The notes: generated by a model from the letters alone, not told the origin. DNA of 64,000 nucleotides from Viscum album (GCA_963277665.1 OY728122.1:2122528024-2122592023), one strand, 5' to 3'. Positions 27,302 to 39,981 are shown, counted from the stretch's first letter. Translations and numbers: made by a program.

Positions 27302-29849
27302 GATGATTGCATATATAATTGTATGAAGGGGTGTAAATTTTTAGTTATAAACCTAAAAATTAAAACATATTAGTATATTTTGGATACGACTATTACTATA
27401 TAATCATTGAATAATAATGATTTAATGGGATTTAGATGAAAAGAAAAAAAGTGATCGTTAAAGAATGTTACCTCTTTTTCAGGTAACTCTTTTTAGATTT
27501 CTATGAAGTGAATCTATTTATTTATTTATTCCAAAGTATAGGAATATAATATGATGTTATGGATTTTGGTTGTTTATTTTTATAGGATTTGGATGAGAAA
27601 AATTTCTCGAGTGTTTTAAAGAAGTGGGGAGGTTGACATTTTTTTTAAGTGGAGAGAGAGGGGAATTGTTTTAAATATTAAAAGGTGAAGAATATTTGGA
27701 AGACTACCTTACATCATGTGTCACCAATAATTAAAAAAGTTCCATAAAAGTGGGTATATGGTTGAATATTTTCCAACCAATGGGTTTTTAACATGTTTCA
27801 AGGTCATTTTTCCGTATATGATTAATCTCCAACCACGATGAAAACACATTTTTTTACCTTCATCTATATAGTTAGTTTCAATAGATTTCCCTATTATTAT
27901 TCTTAAAAAACTAGGTTTATTATACTATAAATTATAATTTATGTATATTAGAAATATTAAATCCATTTTTAATATTTGTTTTAACAGTGTGGCCAAAATT
28001 AAATTAAAATTAATCCCAAAAATAAGACTAAACATTAGGTTTTTAAAGGGAAAATTTCAAACGACTGATATGTTTTTATATCAAATTTATATTTTAAATT
28101 GATTACGTTTATCGAAATTAGGTTAAAAATATAATTTTTTTATATTTATATATTAAATGAAATTAAAAAAGTAATTTTATACTATAGATTAATTAAATGA
28201 AAAGGCAGTTCTCAGTTAAAAATTTAGTGTTATTCACTATTAATCAAAATATGAAAATTCTAAAAAAAATTCAAAAAATTAGTTAAAAGTAAAATTTAAT
28301 AATCCAAATTAAAAAATGGATTAATTTTTTTAAAAAAACTATATAATAAAAAAATATTTTTAAAACATGTCTTCAATTAAATGGTGGTAAAATCACCTTA
28401 AAATATATACATTTTTTACTCGAAAATGTAATTTTTTTATCTTATGCCTATGAATAATATTTCAGTAATTGGAAAATATTTAATTTAATTTATAGAATAT
28501 TTATTACAATATGTAATTCCATCTTTAGAAAATATTTTAATTCATTTATATAAAACACTATTTTATTCATAATTGTTTCCCAAAAAACACTTCCTTTATA
28601 ATGAATTGATTTTTATTTCTATTTCAATTTTATTTGGTCACCGATGAATTACTTTTAAAAGCATGTTTAAGCCATATATTAATAATACAATCAATCATAT
28701 TCTATCATTCTATTCCATCGACATGGTGATAACTATCATATTAGATATTTATATTATATTATTTTCCGGTAAGTATAAAATTGATGTGAAACAAAAGTCA
28801 TAAAAGGAATTATATGTTGCATGAAACGAAAGATAAAAATTGCGTTTCATACAAAATAAGATAAAATATTCATTTAATGTAACAAAATCTATCAATGGAT
28901 TAAATTGAAATTGAAATATTATATTTTTTAAAATGTCAGGATATTAAATCATAACCCATTAAAATGAATTTTTTACTAGACATTCATCCCTATTATCAAA
29001 GTATTAACATCAATAGAATTAAATAATTGAAACACACATAATAAAATATGATAATAAGATATCCTATTAAAAATGGAATGTCATAGAAATTAAGGTCCTA
29101 TGAAGTTACTCATAACTCAGATTACACATAATGATAACATAATTGGGAATGTTGGAAAAGAGTAAATAATCATAGAGAGTGACTATGTCTATTTATCATA
29201 AAAAGTGAATGACCAATGAAAATACTTGCACCAGAAAAACGTAACCCTTTGATGATAAAAAAGACCATCAGTTCATTAGAATTGAAAACTCCAGGATAAT
29301 AATTCTGTTTCAAATCCTTTTACCAGTGATACATAATTCTCTTATCATCTATACCAAGAGAAAATAAAAAAATAAAAATACTTATTGATGATTATAATTT
29401 CATCTTTTAATTACTTTCTACAGAAAACACATCTTTTTCTCCAAATAATGAATATTAAAGATGAATTTTAATTTCCTAAACCACAAAAATCATCTTTCAA
29501 TGACCACATAATCGTAAAAGTGATAGTCGTGTTATTCCACCTGTGTTTAGAAATAAATCAAAACCTAATTGTTTGGAACATAGTAAGATATTTTCCCAAA
29601 TTATTTTCCCTTAAAATGATACATTTGGATTAAAAATTCAATAGTAATACCCAATGTTATGACTAAATTATTCCGTAAATAACTATCCTTATAATTATTA
29701 AAATATTTCTAGACTATATTTGAAAACCAAAGATTATATGGATTTGATTGAATATGATTCTATGATAAATCAACCAGTATTACTCCAATAAAATCAATTA
29801 GGTTTACAAAAAAACATAATATTATCCTCTAAAATATTTATACTATCAA

Positions 29850-29927
29850 AGACATAACATAGGCTAGTGGAAATTGACACACCCTTATTTACCATAGGTT
29901 GTAGCTTCAATCCCCACGACCTTTTTT
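29850..29927 (+). repeat. tRNA-derived (SINE-like) sequence with A and B boxes
   Basis: A box-like TAGGCTAGTGG at 29,860-29,870 and B box-like AGCTTCAATCC at 29,903-29,913, start-to-start 43 bp, as in tRNA genes. CCACGACC and a T6 run follow. The pattern fits the promoter head of a plant SINE or an old tRNA relic. No cloverleaf is complete, so it is not called a tRNA gene. Confidence 0.45.
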
Positions 29928-30224
29928 ATGTGACATGTTATAACCCGTACATTAGGTTATCTATTTTTTCATTAATCCTGTAAAATAAATCCTTACTAAA
30001 AATGCATCATTCATATCAAAAGAAATTTAAATATCTCAACCAGAAAAAAATATCTCCAAAAAATAATGGATTACCTCAAAATATTTACTACTGAAAAAAA
30101 TTTGTTTTGTCTAAAGACATTGAAATTATGATCAAACATAAGGATATATACCCATGAACGTATCCATAAATATTAATATAACATCATATGAAAACATCAT
30201 AATCTCCACACTTATCAAAAATTA

Positions 30225-30236
30225 AATTTGATACCA
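30225..30236 (-). other. Element II primer binding site
   Basis: The minus strand reads TGGTATCAAATT two bases after the LTR end. The first eight bases match the TGGTATCAGAGC complement of the initiator-Met tRNA 3' end, as in element III. It fixes the orientation and the 5' LTR boundary. Confidence 0.75.
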
Positions 30237-31194
30237 ACTATAATAGCCCAGAAAATACACACCCAAAACCTATACTGAAATACATATCCTTATATTCTCG
30301 CCTCTCATGATAATAATATTTACCCAATTTTTTAATATAAACATTAAAACATTAAAAGGGAAACTTGGATCACTTATATTCTAGAGAAATATTTATTTTT
30401 AGTCTTTTAGAGGATTATGACAAACTACTACATAAGAACATCACATGACATAATTTGATAATTTCTCCCTCAAAATCCAAATTTTCATTTTTATAGTAAT
30501 ACATCATCATCCTATGAAATCTAATTTTGAAATGTCATTTTACACTTAATTTAAAAAAACATAGTAAATAACTATACATATAAAGGGTGTTATTAGATGA
30601 TTAGTAATGGTAAACATAGTCATTATAAATTGAATGTGATCTATAAATATATGTGTGAATAAGACTATGATGAAATAATCATAGTTCGAAATATATTCAT
30701 AAAATAACACGTATACATAAATATTTAGATCATGAAATATTAAAACATAGAAAATGAAAGAGTCTTTAGAATCAATAATCTAAATCAATGTGATATCAAT
30801 ATTGATCATCAGATTGATTATAAAGACATAAAAAATAATTAATACTTTTTTTGGTAAAATGGTGTATCACTATCATAGAAACCATGAAAACCACTATAGA
30901 ATCCTATCAGTTGAAATAAACAAAAGGATAACATCCAATATTTTCATTACCAAATTCTTTGAAGATATAAAATGTGGATACCACTTCATACATTCTATAT
31001 TAGTCTCACTAATTTTCTACGATCTATAATGGTCCCTAACCCTTTGTATAAGATATATCTAACTCCCTTGTGAGATAAAATGGGGCTCAAACCTTTATAT
31101 AAGAAGCATCGACCTCACCCTTCATATTTTTCTCATTTATCATATCAAGAATAAATCACATTCATGATAAACCTCATAGGAACAATAATTATTA

Positions 31195-31640
31195 TTTTAT
31201 AACCTGATAAACCAATGGAAAAGAAATGGGTTTCTTTAAATTCCTTTTAAATCTTGAATAACTCAAGGAATAGAAAAAATTCCATAATAATCTCATTGAA
31301 TCCTAATTGAACCATGGAAAATAATTTAATTCAATAATAATATCATTGAAACATGATTAACCCATGTAAATGAATTGTGTTCCATATGATTTTTTTAGAA
31401 CATGATTAACCCATGTAATTGAAATAGGTTCAATAAAAATATTTTTATAACATGATATACCCATCTAAAACCAATGAGTTCAATAAAAATATCTTTGAAT
31501 GAATAATAAAAAATGTAATATAAATGAGTTCCTTAAGAATCTCTTTGAATCAAGGATATATTTTTGAAAAGAAACTGATTCCATAATAATATATATGAAG
31601 CAATCGTAATCCATCAATAAAATAACAAGGATGGTATAAA
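31195..31640 (-). repeat. ~50-bp tandem repeats in element II 5' LTR
   Basis: The ACATGATTAACCCATGTAA motif recurs with CATG at 31,352, 31,401 and 31,451, a period of 49-50 bp. More eroded copies lie on either side. It matches the array at 25,380-25,790 of the other LTR. Confidence 0.7.
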
Positions 31641-32669
31641 TACCAAATTTATATAATAGAGGATAATTATCCACATGTTTTGTTTATTATTATGGAATTA
31701 AATACAATTAAAATGTTATTAAAAAAATTAGTGGATAAAATAACTTGTAATCATTACAAAATACTCCCACACCACCTTGAAACATTTTAATCATTATCCC
31801 ATTCAAACAAAAGATTAAATGAAATTTGAAATATATATGGAATATGAGAATTCATGTTATATGATGTAAATGGAGATGTATAAAGACCTCATAAAATAAC
31901 ATATGCGTATTATATAAAAAATGTCTAAAAGAAGGAAAATTGTGACAAAAATCTTATACTACTTCGGTAACATTGAATCTATAAACTACAACAATGAGAA
32001 AATATCAAAAAACCACCATAAATTTTAGAATATTAATCATAAAATAAAATCATGGGATTTCTATAAGCTAAACAAGAAAAATAATTTTTTTTATATGGAA
32101 TATATATCTTAGAAATAAATGTGTGATGAGAACGAACATTACAAAGATCATATCATTGGAGTGGGAACACATCTATGAAATAATAAGCTTATATTAATTA
32201 ATTAATTGCCGCATTAACATTTTCAAGTTTATAACTACTTTTATTTGTCTATGAAATAATTTTCAATAAACTTATTTATTCAATTATGTATATGTCATAT
32301 TTTTTTTACCATATTGGGCTTTCATGTCACAACAAACTTTTATATGTTGATAGGGTCAATAAAGATATTATATAAAAATATCTTTAATTATTAACAATCA
32401 ATAATTATTAAAATTTTAAATCAATAATACTTTTAAAATAAAAAATTAATGATGTTTATTAATAATGAATATATGTTATGATCATGGAGATGGTGGGTCA
32501 TAGGTATGCTTGAGTAACATTCCAATTATTCATTGATAGGTTTGAAAAGTATATAAGTAATTTTTATATTTATATCATTAAAATTATATAATGAGAACTA
32601 TATTATTCAAATATATATACTTATATGTGTACCATTATTTTTATGTTCTGATGAAAAATTATTGAATCA

Positions 32670-33115
32670 AATCTTTTCATTGAGGCGGTGGTCCACATGC
32701 TCATAATCGATGTCATCACTTTTATAGTGTGTGAAATGGAAAAAAGAAAATGATTTGTTATATGTCAATAGATATAATTATGTCATGCATATCATAAAAA
32801 ATATATATATTTAATATATTTTTATTAAACCCATAATTAATTCATTCCATTTAAATAGTGTATAAATCATATCACTTTCCAGAGGTGGTAGTCCATATAT
32901 CAAAAAATGATGTTATTATTTTCCAAAAAATGGAAAGCATAAAGATGTGTGATATCTTAAAAACTGAAAAGGAATAATAAAATTATAAATATCATATATA
33001 TCATATAAATAAATTATTTAGATCATCATTCCCAACCACGATAGGTAGTAATAGATGAACTAATTACATCACATCACTAGGCGGTAGTCCATCATACACA
33101 GAAATGACGATTGCA
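32670..33115 (-). repeat. Hairpin leader array remnant, element II 5' LTR
   Basis: Three minus-strand relics of the hairpin core lie near 32,685 (GAGGCGGTGGTCCACATGC), 32,885 (GAGGTGGTAGTCCATAT) and 33,075 (AGGCGGTAGTCCATCATAC), 190-200 bp apart. The reverse complement core GGACTACCGCCT matches GGACTACCGTCTC of element III. Confidence 0.68.
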
Positions 33116-34313
33116 TATCCCATTTGATGAAGTTATTTTTGATATATGTAAAAATATTAAAATAAAATAATATTAATATATTTATGATTATTAATTTTTA
33201 ATATAATAATTTAATAACAATAATTTATTTTGGTTTAAAATGAAATAATACAGAAGTGATTATTAAAAATGTTACCACTTCTTCAGGTAACTCCTTTTGG
33301 ATTGCACCAAAAAGCTTCCTTGGTTTCCTCTCTACCCTAAGAGAGGATTATAGTATTATATGAGGGATGATTGGAGATATTTCATCTAGTTATGTATGAG
33401 AAAATGTGTTATAGAGGTGTGAAGAAGTTGGGAGGTTGAGTGACATTTAATAGTGAATATGGAGATGAATTCTTGTAAATATAAAAATATAATCAATGTT
33501 GGGAGGTATCCATTATATAATGTTCCCCAAATAATAATCCAAATTCTATATAAGTGGGTATATGGTCGAATAATGGAAATAAAATATGTATTTGACATGT
33601 GTCTAGATCATTTTTCCAATTAATATTAATGTTTGACAACTAATAAAATATATTTTTTACCTAGATCGTTCTAATTAATTTTAATTGCTTTTAGAAATAT
33701 TTTTGGTTAAAAATGTCTGATGAAGATTCTATAACCTATAAATTTTTTTGATTCAAAATATGGAATCAATTTTTCCAAATTACTATAAAATAATTGGTAG
33801 AAATTAATTTAAAATTAATCTCATATATGGGATGAGATAATGGGTCTTTTAAATATAAAATATCAAAACATTGAATTCTTTATATCTAATTTCAATGCGA
33901 AATTTAATTCTAAAATAATATTTTTCACTATTAAAGAAAAAGTCATTAGTTTTTGAAAAATTAAAATATTCCAAAAAAGATAATTTTGGTATTCTTTTTT
34001 CGAAATTGAATTTATTTTTGTTGTTTACATTTTCTAAATTTTCCAAAATTGGTTATAATATTGTAAGAAAAAAATTAAATAAAAACGATTTTAAAAGGGA
34101 ACCTATTTTTTGGAAACTAAAATTCCAACTAAAAATAAATTATTATAACATAAGAGTTTTTTAATAAATTTATATTGATTAGGACTTAAATATATATTCA
34201 ATGAACTAATTAATAATACTTATACATTACCATTTAATGGATATGATAAAATAGTCATTTCAAAATAATAATTATTTATTTATGAGTGGGGTTTCATGTT
34301 GTATAATCTATCA

Positions 34314-36900
34314 AAAATTGTCTTCATTTTTAAAATTACATTGTGTTTCAAATATATTATAGAAAATAGTTTGTATGGTGAAAATAGTTTCTATCTTAAT
34401 GTAAATATTTTCCCCAAATATCAAAAAATGATGTTCTCTTTTTAAATAGTTATTCCATTATAGTTTTACAATTTCATGCATCCTAAGTGATTGATTGGTT
34501 TTATGAAATATTTTTATCAGGTGATTTTGAAAATTCATTATATTTCCTAATATTTCACATGGCTTCCATAAAGTAATAATGGAATTTTTATATTACTAAT
34601 AAAAACCATGATATTTACAATCACTTAACTAATTAAAATTAACTTTTGTACGTATAAAAATATGGGATTGTATATGGGTAACATTTTTTTTAAATAATCA
34701 ATAATGGTGGTGGGAATATGTGAATTTGGAAAATGTGTGAATATATATATAAACATTTTGGAGTTAATATATTTGTATGTGTGAAAAATGTGTTTAGAAC
34801 TATAGTTATTTTTTTGGAATAGCGTCTTTCAAAATAAATGGCATTCTATTTCAATTGATAAGACCCAATTGACATTTAGGGGTTCATCCATGTAAATGAA
34901 AACCCTATTAAGGATTTACCCTTAATTAAAAAATTTGGGGGGTTTTAAATGGGGGAGTGTCTAATATAATCATGGTAAGGGGGTTTGTTAATTTTTTTTA
35001 TCCGGGAATGGGAATGAGGGGTTACATGTAAAGGGGTGTTTAGAGGTGATAGTTTGAACAAATTATTTCATTAAACCACATAATATTTGTATGTAAAAGA
35101 TAGTTTGATGAAACACACCATTATTTTTATTCAAAGGAAAACCATGGGTACTTTGTTTAGAGCTATATAAAAAACCTACTAAATAATTCTAGTTTTATTC
35201 CATGGCTAGTGGTCCAATTATATATCATTAATCTTGTCATTGGATATTCCCCTTTGTCGATCCAATGAAAGTTACATTATATGTTGGATAACGATGATTG
35301 TTCGAGCTTATCTCTTTTTGACATTGTTAATTATAATGTTGATAACATTTTTCGAGACAATATCCACTATCTCCTATGTTCTTGTGTTATACTTTTTGAA
35401 TGTTTTTGACATTCCTCTATTACAAGGATATTTTTTAGTTTAAATTAAATTTTTATGTTTTCTAATAGAAACACATGATTTAAATAATTTTCTACCTATA
35501 AATGATTAATTATAATATATATCATAGTTTTGAAATTATTTAATCCTTGGAATGTGAGAATGTTTCTTTTGATGTATCAACATGTTACGTGGTTTTAAAA
35601 AAAATACATGACAATAAAATGGAAATATATTTATATTTTTAATCTAATCTGACACTACCTTTTAACTACCAAATTTTTTTTAAATAAAATGTCCACTTTA
35701 ATTTAATTAACTGCAATTTTATATATTATGGATATTGAAAACACATACACATATTTGTTTTCATTTTATCCCATTATAATTAAAATAACCTTATGTTTCA
35801 TTATCAATGATGATAAAACCGTTGAACAATGATAATATAATTAGTATAAAAATATTTTTTTTCCAAATCAAATTGATAGAGACAAAGGAACTGATTTCCT
35901 CAACTAGTACGATGGTATACTACGAATCCCATTAATTAGAGACTCTGAGGGAGAAATCACCATGCTATTTTACCTTTTTGAAGCCCAACTTGAAATCCAA
36001 AAACAGAATCCAGAGCAAAACCAGTTATGGGAAAAGTTAATCATCATTGAGATCACAACCCAAAACGTGTATGTCAAACCTCCCCATGAACATATCATAG
36101 TTTAAAACCATAAAAATATCAAGTTTTCTAGTGTATTAAAGTGATATGAATAAATAAGCCAATTATATGAATATTTATATTTCATATAAAAATGATTTTA
36201 TTCCAATCTTAATATTGTTACTTTATAATTGATTTTGAATTTGATATAATAAAACACAAATGGAATATATGAATTATATTTGAATATAATTATGTAATTA
36301 ATTTTGATAAATCAAATTATTTTTGATATACAAAAAAATTTCTTGAAATATTATTATTTAAATTTTTATATATATATTTTATCATATAATTTTTATGAAG
36401 TAAAATGTAATATTTATAAGGGTTTGAAAAATGATATGGTAAAAAAACCCAATTATTCCACAATAAATTTAAATCATTATTTTAAAACTGAAAATTTACT
36501 TATTCAAAAAGTTATATATATAAATTTAATATTTTTTTAATAAGAACAATAAAATTAGGAAATAGTTATTTTTTATAATTTTATGAGACAATTGACGTTT
36601 TTGGTATAAAATAAATATTTTATAAATATACGGTGTGTATTATGACACCATAATACAACAAAAGTGATGTAATAAATACTTTAAATTGTATCCACAAACC
36701 AAAATATGTTTCCCCTTTAAAGTAATGTAATATTAAGTTCATTTTATTAATTTTATAAAGCAATTGTGAATCCTCCAAAAGCTATAATATATTTTAATGG
36801 TTAAAAACGTTTTTTTATGTAAACGCCTAAATTTAAATTCATAAATGGAATTATTTTATTATATTCTTCTCTTTGAAATATAAAATAACAACTAACTAAT
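34314..36900. other. AT-rich flank of element II, no recognised gene
   Basis: It holds unassigned short frames (69 codons at 35,234, 78 at 36,304, and about 45 codons with a Gln-rich start near 35,962) and a G-run-rich patch at 34,930-35,070. No motif ties any of them to a family. I see nothing more. Confidence 0.5.
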
Positions 36901-37415
36901 CTTATTTGGCATAAAAACTACAAGAAAATAATTGGATATTCTGTGGATTTTTAATTTTGTTATACAGTGTTTGAAACCTATGTTTTAGTAATGATAAATA
37001 ATCCCACACTTAGTTCCCAAATAAACCTACCCAATATCCCTTTTTTCATTACTCAAATAATCGAGCACATCATGAATCATTACTACCCTCTCTATAGTCC
37101 TCCCAAGGATCCCCCAATCTATTATGAATCTCCAACCGTGCATTTGGAATCACCCTCTCATGGTATGGGATCTTATCATACCCCTCGTTATTCATGTATC
37201 ATATCAAGGTTATGTATTTTATTTTAATTTAAAATTTTTAGGATGTGTTCTTACATATCCTATTTAAATTACATTTTATGTCAAAATTATGAGTTACCCC
37301 TTTACTCTAGTCAATCCCTCTCCTGAACATTCATACTGCTGATTTAGGTTGTAATGGTGCTGCTCACATTAGCCCAATATTAGCTTATTTCTATATTACA
37401 TTAGAATAGATACAG
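36900..37415. repeat. Degenerate repeat V, left copy, part left of element III
   Basis: The last ~90 bp (from TGCTGATTTAGGTTGTAATGG) align with 63,336-63,415, and the alignment resumes across element III at 48,034. An 86-codon Pro/Tyr/Ser-rich frame at 36,967-37,227 is open but not recognised. Alignment before about 37,320 is weak, so the left edge is uncertain. Confidence 0.45.
37411..37415. repeat. Target-site duplication of element III, left copy
   Basis: TACAG directly before the TG of the 5' LTR, identical to TACAG directly after the CA of the 3' LTR (48,034-48,038). A perfect 5-bp duplication, the Ty3/gypsy size. Confidence 0.97.
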
Positions 37416-39258
37416 TGTAACAGCCCAAGATTTTATAAAAAAATATTCTTTTAATTTTATTAATGTCTTGTGTTGTACGCTACACCAAAAGGAGCTTGCA
37501 CAACACACATCCTTGACTTGACTTGCATTACACGCAATCGCGACCTTCCTCGATAGCGTGTGTAATACGCAATACCGAGCTTCACTAAACAACGATATGC
37601 TATAAAAATATTATTAAAACTAGCCGTTATGAATAGTAATAACCACTTTTTGAAATCCAGTAAATCTTATTTTTCAAAATGAACTTTATTTTTGGATTCG
37701 GAGTATCGAATTTAGCCTAAGGTGAAATTTTGGTACTTTTCGGATAACTTTCATATTCTGATGAATAGTGAAAATTACTAAATTATAATTAAAAAACAAC
37801 TTTTTTTAATCGAAATAATTAATAGTGATAAATCATTAATTTGAGTGGTTTTAAAGTATATTTAGAATATATTTTTACAATTTAATACAATGTTGGTCAT
37901 TGGATGTAATTTCACATTTAAACTAGAAAAAAACAAGTATCAATCTTTTGATAGATATTGTTTCTTAAAAACACGCTATTTGTTTTAACAGCGGGATTTA
38001 ATTATAAAATTAATTAATTCAACTTTTATGTTATGAATTTGGTAAAATAGACTTCATTTTTGAATTCGGAATATGAAATATAGCTTGGGATGAAATTTTG
38101 GCATTGTTCTGAAAAACATCAATTTTTGATGAATAGTGAAACTACTAAGTGGTAGGTTAAAAACTGAATTTTGCATAAAACTTAATTTTACCGCTTCTGT
38201 GAATGAAATTTCGAAAATCCGAGAGACACGGTTAATATCAAGGACTAAAATGTGGTTCAATGAGATGAAAATAATTTTTTGGTGAATAGTAACTTTTTAC
38301 CTTTTTTACCACGGTTAATAGTAAATAGGGTAACTAAGGGTAAATATGATATTAATATTACCCTAACACATGTCCTAATTCTATTGGACAAGTGTAATTC
38401 GACCAAAAACAAACTTAGGAATAAAATATGACCATTTAGGCCCACTTGGATTAGATTAGGACATTTATTATTAATTTATTTAAAGAAGGGTTAAAATAGT
38501 TAAAATCAATGTTTAATAAGTAAATCATTTTTAATATGGGGTTATACATAAGATAAATTCGATTGTAAATATTCATTAGAAAGCTAAAAAGATTTCCTAC
38601 ATGATGGTATTTTATTTGTAATTTTTAGACATCAAATAATTTAATTTATTTATGACACAACGATGATGCAGTAATTATCTTTTTAATGAAATATTGACAT
38701 AATTGATGTTATAAGCACCAAAATAAATGTAATTTGAGATTTTTTATGAATTACACTAATTTTCTAGGTTACTATGATATATTAATGTTGATTTAATCAA
38801 CTTGGTTCGAACATTTAATTCTGTTATGACTTTCACAAAAATCATATATCAAATAGTGTCAAAATTGACACAAAATAGTATTTAAATCAAATATTATATT
38901 ACTAATTGTTATTTTATTCCTAAAAATCTAAGGTTCGGCCAAATGACTTAGATAAGGATATATATATTAATAATAAACAATTTGGGGTTCGTTTGGCATG
39001 TTATAGTAAGTGTATTAACCATATAGTGAAAGAAAACAAAAAGACACGGTAAAAGTTAAATTATTTAACTTAGAGTTAAATCTAATTGATAAGGTTTAAA
39101 ATAATATCCAAACATGTCTAAATTTGATTGGTTGATGAGATTACAACCCTATCTCATCTAATCTTCTAATATGAGTCATTTTTGGAGGTTTTTAAGTGGG
39201 GTTAGATTTATTATAAATTAATATTTTTAAGAATTCCTAAGGTGCCCCTCTCCTCCCC

Positions 39259-39266
39259 TATAAAAG
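39259..39266 (+). promoter_or_regulatory. TATA box, element III 5' LTR
   Basis: TATAAAAG in CCCCTATAAAAGGACACC, followed by a pyrimidine-rich start region (CTCCTCCCCTTCCTCC). Transcription would begin about 25-35 bp downstream, near 39,290. The same box occurs at 45,655-45,662. Confidence 0.85.
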
Positions 39267-39491
39267 GACACCTCCTCCCCTTCCTCCTCACACCAATTTG
39301 AGCACTCAAGCTCGGCCAACCCCTGCCAAAATCTCTTCTCCACTTCCCTATCAACATCCTAGAGGTTCTGGTCTTCCTCAAAGACCAATTCAAGTGCCCT
39401 AAGAGGAGGTCTCAAAGAGGCACTTCAAAGAAGAGGTAATTACCGTTACCAATTCTTTCATCTTTATTTTTTCTTCCACTTATTCTTCTTA

Positions 39492-39564
39492 GGTTGTTTC
39501 ATTATGAAGTAATAACATCAGTATCACTCATATACTGATATGTTATTATAAGTATGAAACAACC
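39492..39564 (+). promoter_or_regulatory. 73-nt long hairpin in leader
   Basis: The outer stem GGTTGTTTCAT (39,492-39,502) pairs perfectly with ATGAAACAACC (39,554-39,564). The inner stem TAATAACATCAGTAT (39,510-39,524) pairs with ATACTGA-TA-TGTTATTA (39,532-39,548) with a 2-nt bulge, around the loop CACTCAT. It lies just upstream of hairpin 1. The second LTR repeats it at 45,888-45,960. Confidence 0.75.
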
Positions 39565-39601
39565 CTATTTCATCATCTATCCATCCTACGGAAAAAGAAA
39601 T

Positions 39602-39646
39602 CACCGCGCGTGCGTACGTACGGAATACCGTCTCCACGCCGTGGTG
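39602..39646 (+). promoter_or_regulatory. Leader hairpin 1 with palindromic loop
   Basis: The stem CACCGCGCGTG pairs with CACGCCGTGGTG (11 pairs including one G-T, one bulged C at 39,640). The 22-nt loop starts with CGTACGTACG (39,613-39,622), which is self-complementary. The loop ends GGAATACCGTCTC. ACGG and CCGT inside the loop can pair locally, competing with the decamer. Confidence 0.8.
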
Positions 39647-39786
39647 TAATCTATTTTCCACCACCACCTTACATGGATGGGTATAATGGTGTAAATAATA
39701 ACTATACATAGTTATTACAACGTCATATTGATTCTGATATATTGTATAATCCACTTCAACTCAGTTCAATATTTATGGAAATGATA

Positions 39787-39833
39787 TCATCGCTCGTGCG
39801 TACGTACGGACTACCGTCTCCACGACGCGATGA
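39787..39833 (+). promoter_or_regulatory. Leader hairpin 2 with palindromic loop
   Basis: The stem TCATCGCTCGTG pairs with CACGACGCGATGA (12 pairs), with a bulged C at 39,826, the same place as in hairpin 1. The loop CGTACGTACG (39,799-39,808) plus GGACTACCGTCTC differs from hairpin 1 by one base. Stem bases differ from hairpin 1 on both sides in a compensated way. It lies 186 bp after hairpin 1. Confidence 0.82.
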
Positions 39834-39981
39834 GATTCATTCTCCATGTTAACCATTTAAGAATGATTATAATGTATATATAAGAAATAATAATGAAATA
39901 TATGACATTATAAAGCTACTGTATTTATGTATATATACATATGTATGTCATCTACTTACTTCCATTTCAAGACAATAAGGA

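Larger units (their letters stand above)
24565..28707 (-). repeat. Element II 3' LTR, main part
   Basis: It aligns with 30,390-34,313 along its length. Shared points are an AGAAAATGAAAGAGT-like block, the ~50-bp tandem repeats, three hairpin remnants, a GAGGTAACATTC donor-like block on the minus strand near 27,470, and CACTATT.ATCA.AATATGAAA near 28,233 (matching 37,765 of element III in reverse). Read on the minus strand, it begins TGATAGAATATG after a GGAATAGAA relic of the PPT. Together with 13,676-13,817 the LTR is about 4.29 kb. Confidence 0.72.
28708..30238 (-). other. Element II internal region, non-coding
   Basis: This is the only DNA between the two LTRs. It has no gag knuckle, RT or integrase motif on either strand. 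It contains a PPT relic at its left edge, a tRNA-derived sequence near 29,850-29,927 and the primer site at the right edge. About 1.5 kb against about 2.2 kb in element III, so it was probably already non-autonomous. A decayed gag cannot be excluded. Confidence 0.55.
13676..34313 (-). mobile_element. Element II: old Ty3/gypsy non-autonomous (LARD-like) retrotransposon split by element I
   Basis: Two homologous minus-strand LTRs are present: 30,239-34,313 (5') and 13,676-13,817 plus 24,565-28,707 (3', interrupted). They share in order a 3' segment, a ~50-bp tandem repeat block, three hairpin remnants, a GTAAC donor-like block and the LTR start. All are alignable by eye with the LTR of element III read in reverse. 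A primer site for initiator-Met tRNA sits next to the 5' LTR. The internal part is only about 1.5 kb with no readable gag or pol, hence the LARD call. The outer ends are approximate and no target duplication is visible. It is older than element I, which sits inside it. Confidence 0.75.
30239..34313 (-). repeat. Element II 5' LTR
   Basis: The boundary at 30,239 is set by the adjacent primer site (GGGCTATTATA-GT-TGGTATCA on the minus strand). It aligns with 24,565-28,707 as a paralogue. The outer end near 34,313 is an estimate from alignment. Minus-strand order: LTR start, a CACTATT.A relic at 33,925, a donor-like GAAGTGGTAACATT near 33,275, three hairpin relics, the ~50-bp repeats, the end. 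Confidence 0.7.

Noticed and set aside
34930..35070. Several G runs (5-6 G) considered as a G-quadruplex or a PPT
   Set aside because: Spacers of up to ~26 nt are too long for a stable quadruplex, and no LTR start follows any run convincingly.
38054..38445. ORFs of 68 and 62 codons repeated at 44,450-44,841
   Set aside because: They recur only because the two element III LTRs are near-identical. They lie in U3 with no family motif and no relic in elements I or II.
39524..39754. Minus-strand 76-codon ORF repeated at 45,920-46,150
   Set aside because: It is the antisense of the hairpin leader. The conservation is of RNA structure, and the frame is incidental.
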